The notes under the pieces are model-generated. The model did no database searches. It saw only the letters and a program-made list of their open reading frames with translations, and was not told where the DNA came from. From NCBI GenBank assembly GCA_039621445.1, contig CP154956.1:59281178-59345177 (forward strand): a stretch of 64,000 nt of DNA, in the 5' to 3' direction. This document shows positions 1-9,596 of the stretch, one piece after another. Within the stretch, counting starts at the first letter, position 1, and each line of letters opens with the position of its first letter. Position numbers and translations under genes: made by a program. The stretch is from Euglena gracilis. Lineage: Eukaryota; Euglenida; Euglenophyceae; Euglenales.

Positions 1-480
1 ATGAAACAGCATTGAAAGAAGTCAAGCAATTCAATCAAAGACATTGTCAGAAGTTGAAATTGCGGCATTCGTCGGCTGAACGGTCACTCGTGAACCTTTG
101 TTTTGTTGGTTGCGAAGTCAGGTTGTTTTGCCTGTTTGTTTGGGTTTTGTTTTCCCAACATAGACCTTGGATTTACCCAGAAACAGTCTGGAAATGTTTC
201 ATCCGGGAGGAATGGTGTGGGGTTGGGAAGGAGTCCAGATGGCGGGGAGTTCTTTCCCCCCCCTGGACCTGACAAGGGGGTTGGGTAGGAATCAGGGACC
301 TGAGCCCACCCTGGTTTTACCCAGAAGTGACCCAGGTATGTTTGGGGATACGCAAGGGGGGGTATGCATGGAGCTTGAAGGGATTCGAGTTTGTGTTGGA
401 TCCCCTGAAACTGAGGTGGGGAATAAAGATCCTACGCCGCCGGAGGCCCATCCCGGGTTCCCCCTCGGGGGGGTGGACAC
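1..480. other. No gene recognised
   Basis: Short open frames occur on both strands, but none shows a recognisable domain, and no repeat boundary or splice-like exon was found here. The stretch is GC-rich with short G and C runs and leads into the nested DIRS ends that follow. Confidence 0.5.
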
Positions 481-1265
481 GGGGTGGGCGTCCCGCGTGA
501 ACACACAGTACCTCACCATCTCGCAGTCCGGAGCCCGAATGGTCTCGGAGTCCCACGACAGAGGGAGGGGGAGGAAGGGACCAAGAGGGCGAAGCACAAG
601 AAGGTGGTGAGCCCAACCCCCCCCCCCAAAAAAAAAGCAGGAAAGGGAAAACAACCCAAACACAAAGGGGACCCCCAACAAACAACCCCCAACAACAACC
701 ACCCACCCAGAGAAACACACCAAAAAGAAACAACCCTCCCCAGCGGGGGGGGGGGGCACCAAGCGCCCATGGGAGAGGGGGCGGAGGGGCGGGGCCACGA
801 CAGTTCAGCTTCGCCAAGGTGTCGGACGAGGCCTCATCATCACCAACTCCGGAAACAAAGGCGCAGTAAGAAGCACCCCCCGCGCACGCACAAACACACC
901 AGAGCAGAAAAGCCGGGAAGGAAAGCAGGACCTCACAATCTTCTTGTGCTTCGCCCTTTTGGTCCCTTCCTCCCCCTTCCTCTGTCGTGGGAGTCCGAGT
1001 GCGCAGACTCGCTGCCAAGCGCGCCAAAACAATCGCAACAAAACCGCCGGCGAGCAAGGCATGGCCTCATAATGTCTTGTGCTTGTGTCCCCCCCTCGGT
1101 GCCCTCCCAACTTGTCGGCTTGCCTCGAGGGAGAACGAGGCCGCTCGTACTCCCTCGAGGAAAACCGACAAGGGAGGAAGGGACACCGAGGGCGAAGCAC
1201 AAAGACCTTGTGAGCCTTTGAGCACTTTGACCTCACAAGGGCAAAGTGCGGAGCCCGAGGTGTCC
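481..1265. repeat. Nested terminal fragments of DIRS-type elements
   Basis: Two inverted pairs are visible: 541-605 against 936-1000 (about 65 bp arms) and 1070-1140 against 1146-1215 (about 70 bp arms). Bases 1025-1067 resemble the terminal repeat of the intact element next door (core at 5965-6003). The second pair resembles its left extension (1455-1520), and 1228-1262 resembles its right extension (6004-6034). Left-type and right-type extensions therefore lie only about 14 bp apart at 1146-1262, as if an element had collapsed to its ends or ends of several elements were nested. A 245-codon open frame over 484-1221 is an accident of these repeats. Confidence 0.6.
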
Positions 1266-1454
1266 GGGGGGTGGAGGGTGTCGAAGGCCGCGGACGGACG
1301 TGCAGCTTCCGCTGCTCCAGCTTCTGAAGCTGCTGCTGTCTCGAAACTTTGCCCAGCTTCTCTCTTGTAAGTCGTTGCGGTTATTTCCACAGCTTTATTT
1401 TCTTAGAAGTTTGGCGCCGAAATTGAAGCAGCCCTTAAATAATTACAGTTGAAA

Positions 1455-1620
1455 TCGTACTCCCTCGAACAAAAGTGACCAGGGAGGAAGGGACACCGAG
1501 GGCGAAGCACAAAGACCTTGTGAGGCCATGCCTTGTTCGCCGGCGGTTTGTTGTTTTGATTGTGATGACGCGTTGGGTTAGGAGTCTCTGCTTAGTGCCG
1601 CCTCGCCGGAGTTGGCTGAT
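1455..1620. repeat. DIRS left end: terminal repeat plus left extension
   Basis: Bases 1521-1620 are the near-perfect reverse complement of 5903-6004 (the inverted terminal repeat, about 100 bp). The outer part, 1455-1527, is the left extension: it does not match the right end, but is matched in inverted orientation by 1746-1819 with a single-base length difference. Confidence 0.88.
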
Positions 1621-1745
1621 GATGCTGCTCCGACTTGGCGGCGTGGCTTTTTTCCCCTGGGGGGCGTCCCCCCCCTCCCCCCTCCCTGGCCCCCATTTTC
1701 TGACCGAGGGCTATTGAACACAAATTTTCTTTTCCGGGCGGGTCG

Positions 1746-1855
1746 GGCCTCACAAGGTCTTTGTGCTTCGCCCTCGGTGTCCCTTCCTCCCTGGTCACTT
1801 TTGTTTCGAGGGAGTACGAGACACCTCGGGCTCTGCACTTTGCCCTTGTGAGGCC
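1746..1855. repeat. DIRS internal complementary region
   Basis: Read on the minus strand this segment is the right extension (6000-6033) followed directly by the left extension (1455-1527), i.e. the sequence expected at the junction of a circularised element. In DIRS-1 such a region is proposed to template joining of the two ends during circle formation. It overlaps the 3' end of the recombinase frame, whose last codons read through it. Confidence 0.85.
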
Positions 1856-4800
1856 AGATTGTGCACTGAAATCAGGGGGGCCAGGGCATTTTCCAAGGCA
1901 CCTTGGGCACCAAGTCTTTGATAATGTGCTGTGAAAGCCTCAACCCCCTTCCACTGACCAATTTCACAAACTTCTTGGGCAGAAAGGCCCAATTTTTTGA
2001 GTAAACCAACCCCTGCCCCTCTGGTGGAGTGGGCCCCCCACACCTGGGGGGGTACCCCATGTCTGGTCAAAAAATCTTTTGTTAAGGAAGCAATTGTGTC
2101 AGCACTTATGGGTTTATAGGGGGGTTTTAATGAAAGAAGAAGGGGGCCCCCAGGTCTCACGTAAAACCGTGTGCTTGCCACATAAGACAGCATTAAATGA
2201 AAAGGGCTGATTTGTGGACATTGGGGAAAAGACACAACTCTCTCCCACTTGTGGAATTTCTGCCCTTTACGTTTGATCTTAATGTAGGGTGCCCTACCCA
2301 AAAAGCTTGTAGTTCGCTTGACATTGGCCAAATCAGAGGAACGGTATAAACAGAGAATTCTACAGCAAAAAATGAGTTGTGTACGCAATGTACAAATATC
2401 AGTGGGCATAGGCTCCTTTGCCAGCCCCAGGAGGATTGGCAGGGGGTCCCAAAAAGCCCCATACTTCTCCAAATTCTGGTTCCAAAGCCTTTTATAAGGC
2501 ATTAACACTCCATGGAACCTCAAACCACCAAACCCAGGGATTAAAAGCATTGCACTGTATGCATTACGGGCCTGGGCCTTTGAGAATTGGAATAATTGAA
2601 TCAAAGCTTCAGCCACCTGGTCAGTGGTGGCTTCAGGGGGGGGGATCCCCCTTTTCTCCAAAATCACCCATAAAAGCGTGAAAGCACTTTGATAACGCTT
2701 TAAACTTGGGTTTCTTCCCAGGAAATCGTCAATGGTTTGATTTTGTATTTGTTTCCCCTCCAAAATTTGCCTGAGCAAATTATGCAAAGAAGGGGCCACC
2801 TGGGGGGTGGCATTTTGTCCCCCCTGCAATTGGTGAACATACCCCTGTAGGGGGTGATTTTGAGGCAGGGGGTCCCTGGAACTTTCATCTTTATTAATTG
2901 GGGCCACCATGTGGCTGAATCCCAGTAGGGGGTGACCATCAAAACTTTTGTCTGTGGAAACATTTTCAATCTGGGCAGGAATTTTTGAATTACTGACCAG
3001 GGGGGGTTTGCATAAAGATCCCCCATGTTGTCCAGTGGACATTGTAATGCATCCACCCCCCTGGCCTCCCAATGGGGCCACCTGGCCACAAATTGTGGCA
3101 GTTTTTTGTTGCCTGGGGAGGCAAAAAGGTCTGTTTCTGGGTTTATATAATTTTGGAGCTGATGTCTTAGCCATTGAAAAAGTTGGGGGTCCAGTGAATA
3201 ATCCCCCCTGTCCATTTCCCATCTGCTGATTGGGTCTGCTAGGCATTCTTTGGAGGGAACCCACTTTACCTGTAGGTTTACATTGTGCTCCATGCACCAT
3301 TTGAAAAATGGTCTTAGCATTTTGTTGAAGGGGTCTTTTCTGCCCCCCCCTTTGGTCAGGTAATAGTAAGTTACCTGGTTGTCCACTGACAAGGAAATTG
3401 TTTCCCCTGGTGTGCTTAAACTTTTTACTGTGTTGATAGCAGCACTTAATTCTTTGACGTTGATGTGTAAAATGGAGTTTTCTCTCCAAAATTCCTGGAT
3501 AATTTTTCCTGTTCGAATGTCTAGCCCCCCCCAGGCATGAGTGCTGCTGTCTGAGTGCAACTCCCTTGTTGCATTTTGGGGGAAGGGTCTGCCCCCCCAT
3601 GTATCCAGCAGAATTTTTATTTCCCTTAATTGGGTCTTTATGTCTTGGGAAATGTAGTGTTTTGAATCCCAGGGGGCTGTGGCCTTTGCCACTAAGAAAT
3701 TTGCAAGGGAGTCTGTGAAGGCCCTTAAAAAGGGCAGGGCCATTATATTGCATCTTACTTGGCCCAAAATGGCAGCCAACTGTCTTTTTGAAATGAACTC
3801 CTTTTTTACAATTTTGCCCAGTTCCCTTTTTATTGTCTTGGCTTTTTGGGGGGGCACCTGTAATTTTCCTTCCTGGAAATTTAGTTGAAAGCCCAGATGG
3901 TTTACAATTTGTGTTGGTTCCAGGGTTGATTTTTGGACATTGATTTTGAACCCTGATTTCAGCAAATCTTTGATGACTGTGTTTAGGTGAATTTGCAAAT
4001 TGTGTCTGGTGGGAGCAACTAACAAAATGTCGTCCAGGTATATGAAAACCTGGATGCCCCTTTTCCTCCACAGTTTTTCGAATGTTTTCATGACAGACAT
4101 GAAAAGTTGAGGCATGATGTTTAGGCCAAAACAGCCTGCCTGGAATTCCCAGGTTTGCCCCCCCACTTGATGTCTTAAATATGGCCTTAGGGCCTGGTCG
4201 ACTGGGATGTGAAAATATGCATCCTTCAGATCGATTTTGGCTGCCCAGTGGCCCTTTTCCAAAACTGGAAAAATGTGCTGGATGTGATCCAGCTTGAAGG
4301 GTTTTACTTGGAACTCCTGATTGAGTTCCCTGCAGTCGCTTATTAGGCGCCATTTTGTCTTTTCCCCCTCTGGTTTTGAAATTAAAAACCAGGGAATTAG
4401 ATGTTTTGTGTTTCCATGCTCCACCAACTTCACGGATCCAGATTTTTGGTAATCCTGCAGAATTTTTTCTGCCTGTTTCAGGTCCAAGTTGGCTCTGGGT
4501 TTTGGGTGGGTGGACAATGTTGGTGGGTTTACCCAGGGGGGTTGGATGCCATCTCTGATTAATCGACATGTTGCTGGGGGGGCGTTTTTCTGCCACCATT
4601 TTAGGCTCTTTTGCAGCCTGTGATGCAGGGGGGTGTCTCCCCATTTTTCCTCCATGGAATTTATTTGTTGAATTAGATGATTCTGGGGGGGTTGGGTTGG
4701 GGGGGTTGGACATTTCACCCTTAGGGCCCCTAGGGCTTGAGCCCTTGGAAAGAGAAAAATATTCTGGGGGGATGTGCATGCACTCTCCTCTCTGCTCACC

Positions 4801-5748
4801 TCTCTGGAGGATCTTGTTGTTGGTATACATACCATAGGGCTTACTGCCCCTGTTTTGCCTATCTGGCCTCCTCCATGATGATTGAGTTGGTTTACATACC
4901 ATAGGGGGGCCACTGAGGGTCCCCCCCTTGTTGATTTGGTTGGGGGATTTGAAGCATGATGAAGAAATACTTGTGGGGGTCCTTCCCCTTCCCCCTGTTC
5001 CATCAGAGGGGCCTCTGGGGGTCCCTTTTCCTCCTGGGGCTGGGCAGAATGTGTTAAATACAAAGCCCCTGTGGGGCTGCCCCTTAGCTTCTGGGGGGCC
5101 TGTGGAGGTCCACCCCTTGTATGGCTGCCATAGCCCTTTGAATGGCCATCTTGGCCCAAGCCCCTTTGATACTTCTGGCCTCCATGGCCGGGGCTGTGAA
5201 ATCTTTCCTTCCAGGACCACTTGAAATCTGGGGGGGCTGCTGTGGCCCCCCCCTTTCCCCCTGAAAGGGGTGGGTGTGTTAGATGGAGTGGGGAGGGGTG
5301 GTAGACTTTTTCTGCCCCTCCCTGAGGGGACTTGCTTGTTGAATTGGCCCCCTTGGCCACCACCTTGTCCTTGATTCCATCTGCCCCATTGCTGTTGGGG
5401 CTGTGCCCTGGTGACTGGGCACCAATGTGGGCCTTGGCTTGGGCATCCCCTGTGGGATTTCTGCCCCATCCTTTTCTTGGATTGGGCACCAGTGCCCAGG
5501 CTTTGTTGCCCGTAGTGGTCTGGGATCTCTTTCCTCCTTCTGGTCTTTCTGACCACTGTTGTCCACAGGTTGTGGCCATCATTGGGGGGGGATTGGTTAT
5601 GGGAAATTTCTGTTGGGGGGGAAATGATGGCCACTGACCGCCAACTGTCGACAGCACGTTCAGGTTCTCCAGCTGCAGCTGCCACCGCTGCTCCAGGTTG
5701 TTCACGTCGACAGCATACTTCCCATTTCTTTGTAAATTCATTGATCAT
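1795..5748 (-). CDS. DIRS tyrosine recombinase (long frame overlapping the RT frame)
   Basis: A 1317-codon frame is open across the entire element. The C-terminal third is a tyrosine recombinase that would join the circular DNA copy to the genome. Catalytic positions are visible: Arg in LYRSSDL (about 1136), His and Arg in HSTRG (about 1240 and 1243) and the nucleophile Tyr in TAHYQRL (about 1276). The residues before about 950 overlap the RT frame. They are basic and Gly/Gln/Pro-rich at the start and have no recognised domain further on, so that part may not all be translated. The true protein may begin near residue 900 or be made by frameshifting from the RT frame. Long overlap of these two frames is known in DIRS elements, but openness over almost the full 3.9 kb is extreme. 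Confidence 0.85.
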   Translation of the reverse strand: MINEFTKKWEVCCRREQPGAAVAAAAGEPERAVDSWRSVAIISPPTEISHNQSPPNDGHNLWTTVVRKTRRRKEIPDHYGQQSLGTGAQSKKRMGQKSHRGCPSQGPHWCPVTRAQPQQQWGRWNQGQGGGQGGQFNKQVPSGRGRKSLPPLPTPSNTPTPFRGKGGGHSSPPRFQVVLEGKISQPRPWRPEVSKGLGPRWPFKGLWQPYKGWTSTGPPEAKGQPHRGFVFNTFCPAPGGKGTPRGPSDGTGGRGRTPTSISSSCFKSPNQINKGGTLSGPPMVCKPTQSSWRRPDRQNRGSKPYGMYTNNKILQRGEQRGECMHIPPEYFSLSKGSSPRGPKGEMSNPPNPTPPESSNSTNKFHGGKMGRHPPASQAAKEPKMVAEKRPPSNMSINQRWHPTPLGKPTNIVHPPKTQSQLGPETGRKNSAGLPKIWIREVGGAWKHKTSNSLVFNFKTRGGKDKMAPNKRLQGTQSGVPSKTLQAGSHPAHFSSFGKGPLGSQNRSEGCIFSHPSRPGPKAIFKTSSGGANLGIPGRLFWPKHHASTFHVCHENIRKTVEEKGHPGFHIPGRHFVSCSHQTQFANSPKHSHQRFAEIRVQNQCPKINPGTNTNCKPSGLSTKFPGRKITGAPPKSQDNKKGTGQNCKKGVHFKKTVGCHFGPSKMQYNGPALFKGLHRLPCKFLSGKGHSPLGFKTLHFPRHKDPIKGNKNSAGYMGGQTLPPKCNKGVALRQQHSCLGGARHSNRKNYPGILERKLHFTHQRQRIKCCYQHSKKFKHTRGNNFLVSGQPGNLLLPDQRGGQKRPLQQNAKTIFQMVHGAQCKPTGKVGSLQRMPSRPNQQMGNGQGGLFTGPPTFSMAKTSAPKLYKPRNRPFCLPRQQKTATICGQVAPLGGQGGGCITMSTGQHGGSLCKPPLVSNSKIPAQIENVSTDKSFDGHPLLGFSHMVAPINKDESSRDPLPQNHPLQGYVHQLQGGQNATPQVAPSLHNLLRQILEGKQIQNQTIDDFLGRNPSLKRYQSAFTLLWVILEKRGIPPPEATTDQVAEALIQLFQFSKAQARNAYSAMLLIPGFGGLRFHGVLMPYKRLWNQNLEKYGAFWDPLPILLGLAKEPMPTDICTLRTQLIFCCRILCLYRSSDLANVKRTTSFLGRAPYIKIKRKGQKFHKWERVVSFPQCPQISPFHLMLSYVASTRFYVRPGGPLLLSLKPPYKPISADTIASLTKDFLTRHGVPPQVWGAHSTRGAGVGLLKKLGLSAQEVCEIGQWKGVEAFTAHYQRLGAQGALENALAPLISVHNLASQGQSAEPEVSRTPSKQK
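2700..5741 (-). CDS. DIRS polyprotein: reverse transcriptase, RNase H, methyltransferase-like domain
   Basis: This 1013-codon open frame copies element RNA into DNA. Residues 1-400 are Pro/Gly/Gln-rich and may include Gag-like sequence. RT spans roughly 425-640, with motif A near 503 (IDLKDAYFH) and the catalytic YLDD at about 568-571. RNase H follows at about 728-840, with Asp in LHSDSS (731), Glu in VKELSA (764), Asp in SVDNQ (787) and Asp in LADPIS (836). At about 870-950 lies the DIRS-type methyltransferase-like domain, starting DLFASPGN and carrying an NPPW motif near 913. The start is an ATG only 7 bp inside that of the recombinase frame, so which start and frame the ribosome uses is unknown. 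No stops or frameshifts are seen. Confidence 0.9.
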   Translation of the reverse strand: MNLQRNGKYAVDVNNLEQRWQLQLENLNVLSTVGGQWPSFPPQQKFPITNPPPMMATTCGQQWSERPEGGKRSQTTTGNKAWALVPNPRKGWGRNPTGDAQAKAHIGAQSPGHSPNSNGADGIKDKVVAKGANSTSKSPQGGAEKVYHPSPLHLTHPPLSGGKGGATAAPPDFKWSWKERFHSPGHGGQKYQRGLGQDGHSKGYGSHTRGGPPQAPQKLRGSPTGALYLTHSAQPQEEKGPPEAPLMEQGEGEGPPQVFLHHASNPPTKSTRGGPSVAPLWYVNQLNHHGGGQIGKTGAVSPMVCIPTTRSSREVSREESACTSPQNIFLFPRAQALGALRVKCPTPPTQPPQNHLIQQINSMEEKWGDTPLHHRLQKSLKWWQKNAPPATCRLIRDGIQPPWVNPPTLSTHPKPRANLDLKQAEKILQDYQKSGSVKLVEHGNTKHLIPWFLISKPEGEKTKWRLISDCRELNQEFQVKPFKLDHIQHIFPVLEKGHWAAKIDLKDAYFHIPVDQALRPYLRHQVGGQTWEFQAGCFGLNIMPQLFMSVMKTFEKLWRKRGIQVFIYLDDILLVAPTRHNLQIHLNTVIKDLLKSGFKINVQKSTLEPTQIVNHLGFQLNFQEGKLQVPPQKAKTIKRELGKIVKKEFISKRQLAAILGQVRCNIMALPFLRAFTDSLANFLVAKATAPWDSKHYISQDIKTQLREIKILLDTWGGRPFPQNATRELHSDSSTHAWGGLDIRTGKIIQEFWRENSILHINVKELSAAINTVKSLSTPGETISLSVDNQVTYYYLTKGGGRKDPFNKMLRPFFKWCMEHNVNLQVKWVPSKECLADPISRWEMDRGDYSLDPQLFQWLRHQLQNYINPETDLFASPGNKKLPQFVARWPHWEARGVDALQCPLDNMGDLYANPPWSVIQKFLPRLKMFPQTKVLMVTPYWDSATWWPQLIKMKVPGTPCLKITPYRGMFTNCRGDKMPPPRWPLLCIICSGKFWRGNKYKIKPLTISWEETQV

Positions 5749-5902
5749 CGAAGTCTACTTCAAACTGAATTTTTGGTTCTCAATTGATAACCGTCAGGTT
5801 CGTGATCTTCTGGATATTGAATTGCTATTGACTTCTTCTTCTCTTTTCTCTTCTTTCGATAACTCTTTTCCTTTCTTCTGGGTGTCGAAGGGCCAGTTAA
5901 GA

Positions 5903-6034
5903 ATCAGCCAACTCCGGCGAAAAAAGGCACTAAGCAGAGACTCCTAACCCAACGCGTCATCACAATCAAAACAACAAACCGCCGGCGAACAAGGCATGGC
6001 CTCACAAGGGCAAAGTGCAGAGCCCGAGGTGTCG
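5903..6034. repeat. DIRS right end: terminal repeat plus right extension
   Basis: Bases 5903-6004 pair with 1521-1620 as the inverted terminal repeat. Bases 6004-6034 are the right extension, matched in inverted orientation by 1820-1855. A further related copy of the right extension lies at 1228-1262. Confidence 0.86.
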
Positions 6035-6228
6035 TCGTTGTGTGGAATTCTGTCTGCGATGATGGTCCTCGTAGTAGTAGTTCCGGTGAACGCGTACGTG
6101 CCTTTCCCCCTTTTTTTTGTTTTTCTCCCGCCGAACGCCTTGCTCTTGACCTTGGATGCCTTCGTGGTGGGTTTTTTCCCCCTGGGGTGCGACAGTTCCG
6201 ATAACCTCCCCATTGGGGGGGGGGTGGC

Positions 6229-6297
6229 GAAAAGGTGTGGCAGGGAGGAGGGGCACCGAGGGTGAAGTACAAAGACCTTTGGAGAAGAGAAGACCTT
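6229..6297. repeat. Extra fragment of a DIRS left extension
   Basis: This segment resembles bases 1486-1524 of the neighbouring element (GGGAGGA..CACCGAGGG..GAAG..ACAAAGACC) in the same orientation, with substitutions and a short insertion. It lies about 200 bp outside the right end of the intact element, consistent with nested insertions at this spot. Confidence 0.5.
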
Positions 6298-6837
6298 GTG
6301 GGTGACCTTTTTTAAATTTGACCCTAAAAAAACTTGGTCCCGGGAAAGGGCCAAGGCTCGATTTCTCCTGTTAGGGCCTTTTGCTGTTTCCAGCCCCACT
6401 TCACCTTTGCACCCTGCCCATTGCCGGTGGCAGGGGCGTTTAACGAGAGACGTCCTGTTGACGCTGGTCCCAAATTCTGCTGGTCTGTCAAATGACTTGG
6501 GTTGTGTGCGAACCCAGAATGGGGGCAGTGCACCCTGAATCAGCTCAATAGGGCGGGCGATTCCCCATGCCCAGCTCCGCGGTCAGGGCGTATGGCGACG
6601 CATAGGGGTGGTACGGCCGTGGGCGGTACGGTGCCCTCGGGACTGGGCCTCCCGCCCAGGCTTCTGCTTAAAACCTGGGGGTCCACCACTGGTTAGGGGG
6701 CCCGGGTTTTCACCGACTGAGAAAAAAAACTCTATCCTCCAGCGCTGCGCACTAAGCCTCCGGGGGGGGGGGGCTACCAGCAGGGTTAGCTAATTCATAA
6801 TTTTTTGAAACAAAATTCCACTACTGCCAATTTTGGA
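6298..6837. other. No gene recognised
   Basis: Short frames only; no domain, splice-like exon or repeat family could be assigned. A G run sits at 6761-6770. Confidence 0.4.
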
Positions 6838-6996
6838 CTATTTGCAGACGAGCCCGAGCCCCCCGCCCCCCGGGGTACTGCGAAGCCTTGAGCAGAAGAC
6901 TGCTCCCGCCCCTTGCAGCCGGTACGGGGGAGCAAAGGCAGAACCGGGACCTGGTGCTCCCCAAGCAAGGCCGGCTGCTGGGTATCGACCGTAGGC
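6838..6996 (-). CDS. C-terminal Pro/Gly/Tyr-rich exon of the RRM protein
   Basis: A pyrimidine-rich tract ending CACCCACAG precedes 6996. The exon continues in phase 0, as the previous exon requires, with AYGRYPAAGLAWGAPGPG and similar low-complexity sequence, stopping at TAG (6840-6838). The composition suits the tail of an hnRNP-type protein. It is the weakest exon because no conserved domain confirms it. Confidence 0.45.
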   Translation of the reverse strand, partial: AYGRYPAAGLAWGAPGPGSAFAPPYRLQGAGAVFCSRLRSTPGGGGLGLVCK

Positions 6997-9564
6997 CTGT
7001 GGGTGTGAGGAGGACGCGTGTGGAGGGTATGGCCGTTCATCGCCACGAAAGACCACAAAAAAACGGCAAAATGCAGCGCCGTCCTCAAACAAAAAAGTCT
7101 CCCATCCCAGCACGCTCAATGAGGGAAGCAAAAGAAATGGTCCAAAAAAGGCCGTATTTCAACAAAAATGGGTCGATTATGAGGAAGAAAATTATTTCTG
7201 GCAACTTGACACCGTCGCCCATCCATCCAAAACGTCAAAAAGTGCTTTTTTGACTTTTTAACTCCTTACCCCATTCGACGTTGTGATCGGCCGGTGGCCA
7301 CCCCGTTGGCAATCCAAACAAAAAAAAAACAAATCCCGTCCATTATTTGCCGCACTGGCAAAATACCGAAACGCACTGCTTTGGTGGACACGAAATGCAC
7401 ACCTGGCTTGCATTCCAGGGGTTGAAAGGCGGCCAGAATTGGTCTTCGGGCTTTGGCGTGGGAACAAAACTCTTCGTCCACGGAACAAATGAGCCGTGCA
7501 AAACACGAAACAAACGAGAAGAGCTCTGGGCAGCCCGGTCCACAGCGATCTGTCGGCCCCCAAGCTCATGACTGACTTGCATCACTGAATCCACGCTCTC
7601 AGGAGACAAGTACGTGATGAAGGCGATTCCGCGCGGCTGCTTGGTCTCGAAGATCAATGGCATGTAGAAATCGGAGAGTGCTCCAAACTGCTCAAAATAG
7701 GCCCGCACCTCGTCTGCACGTAATGAGTGAATGCGGACTTGGCCAGAGACTCCAATTCTCAGGGCAGTGGGTAGTGGCCGACTAGTTGGCCGACCACCCA
7801 CTCTAATGTACTAATGGGTCAAGTTCGCCGACTTTTAAGCCCCCCCCCCCATGAACAAATTCCAAAAGCAGACTGGTGGGCGGTCATAAAAATAGTCGCT
7901 GGCCGGCCCAAAACACCCAGAAATGGTCCAGATGGGGTCAAATGAGTGCCCTGCACCAGCATAATCACCCACAGATGAAAATGCAAAGTCGGGGGGTGGT
8001 TTGGGGGGAGTGGGGCAGGGGTGAAAAATACCATTAATAGGCAAAAATTGCATGAAAACCCTTTGCAAATGACAGTGTTCTGTTTGTTGAGGGACAGAAA
8101 GCACCCTCCACCACCACCTGCCCCCCCCCTGACCGCACCCGCCCCTCAAATAACAAAACCCCTTCACGGGGGGAAAAAACCTTTTTTTTTGGGCATTTTT
8201 AATAGGGGGGGGGGGGGGGGGGGGCAACCGCCCCCCGAAACCCCCCAAATAACGAAATCCCTTTATGTTGGGAAAATACTCGGGGGACTAAATCCTTTTT
8301 GACTGTTTATTTTGACTCGGTCATCAGGTCATTTTGACTGGGTTGTCCTTGCCACCGTATGGAAATCTCATGGGCAGATGTAAGATTCTGCTGGGGACTG
8401 GCCAAACCTGGACATTTTTCTCGCAAATCTTTGCATAATCATGGTTGGGGGGTTTGAGAGCCATTTGGGTGGGTTTCAGCCAGCTTGAGATGATTTGGAC
8501 AAACATTTTTTGAGGGGGGGGGTGGCTTAAATGTCGGCGAACTTGACCCATTAGTACATTAGAGGGGGTTGTCAGTCGACCAGTCGGCCGACTAAAAACC
8601 CCCCCCCATTTAAACCGACCTACCCTTCCAAACCGACCCATTGCAGAATTTCAACCAAAAAAAGAAATAAACCGACCCATGGCAAGTTAGATAACAAACA
8701 TGCGCAACATAATGGAAGCCGCCAACGGAAAGAGCGTCCATGCTCATTGAATAATTAGTATTGATGACCCAAAATTAGGATTTTACACCCAAAATTTGGC
8801 ATTTGCTTCAAAATTTTTGGAGTTTGCACCTCAAATTGGGCATTTTCTTCCGAAAATTTGGTGTTGGAACCCAAAAATTACAAAATTAGGCATTTGCTAT
8901 CTAGAATTTGAAGTTTGCACCCAAAATTAGGCAGTTTGCCACCAAAAATTGGATATGACACCCAAAATTTAGGATTTGCCACCGAAAATAAGAATTTGCA
9001 TCCCAAGTTAGGCATTTGTCACTCAAAGTTAGGCATTGGCCAACCAAATTGGGCATTTGCCGATTGAAACTGCCTTGCTAACATCAACCCGCTTCCGTCG
9101 CGCCGTTGGCCAGCCATGTGCTCCCCCTGAAACCGACCCCCCGTCTAAACCGACCCCCTCCAGGATTTCCGCCAACCCAAAAGTCCTAAACCGACGGGTC
9201 GGTTTAAATGGGGGGGGTTTACCCCCCCCCCCCCCCCCCCCCCTGTCTCGCCGACTAGCTACCGGGGGGGGGGGGGATCTGACCGGGAACAATTGCCAAC
9301 GGGGAAAATTCTGCCGGGAAAAATATTGGACGAATCCTTAAAATGCCGGGAAAAATCCTGAACGCTCGCTTAAACCAGGTGGGAAAAAAAAATATTTCGA
9401 CAGCTGAAGGAAAAAAAAAAAAAAAATAAAAAAAAAAAAATTAAAAAAAAAAAAAAAAAAATGCATCGTATAAAAAAAAAAAAAAAAAAAAAAAAACGGA
9501 AAACACACCAAAAGCCCACAAAAATTAATAAAAAAAAAAATAAAAAAAAAAAAAAAAACCCAAA

Positions 9565-9596
<32 letters not shown>

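Larger units (their letters stand above)
1455..6034 (-). mobile_element. DIRS-type tyrosine recombinase retrotransposon, structurally complete
   Basis: The element is about 4.58 kb, with inverted rather than direct terminal repeats, an internal complementary region near its 3' end, and two long overlapping reading frames. One frame carries RT, RNase H and a methyltransferase-like domain; the other ends in a tyrosine recombinase. This is the published architecture of DIRS elements, which are thought to integrate as circles by recombination instead of using a DDE integrase. The left end begins at TCGTACTCCC and the right end finishes at GAGGTGTC. The ends are defined because the internal complementary region (1746-1855) is the reverse complement of right end joined to left end. 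Both coding frames are uninterrupted, so the copy could be young. Confidence 0.9.

Noticed and set aside
484-1221. 245-codon frame on the plus strand and similar frames on the minus strand
   Set aside because: The frame runs through inverted DIRS ends; composition is Arg/Lys/Pro-rich with no domain.
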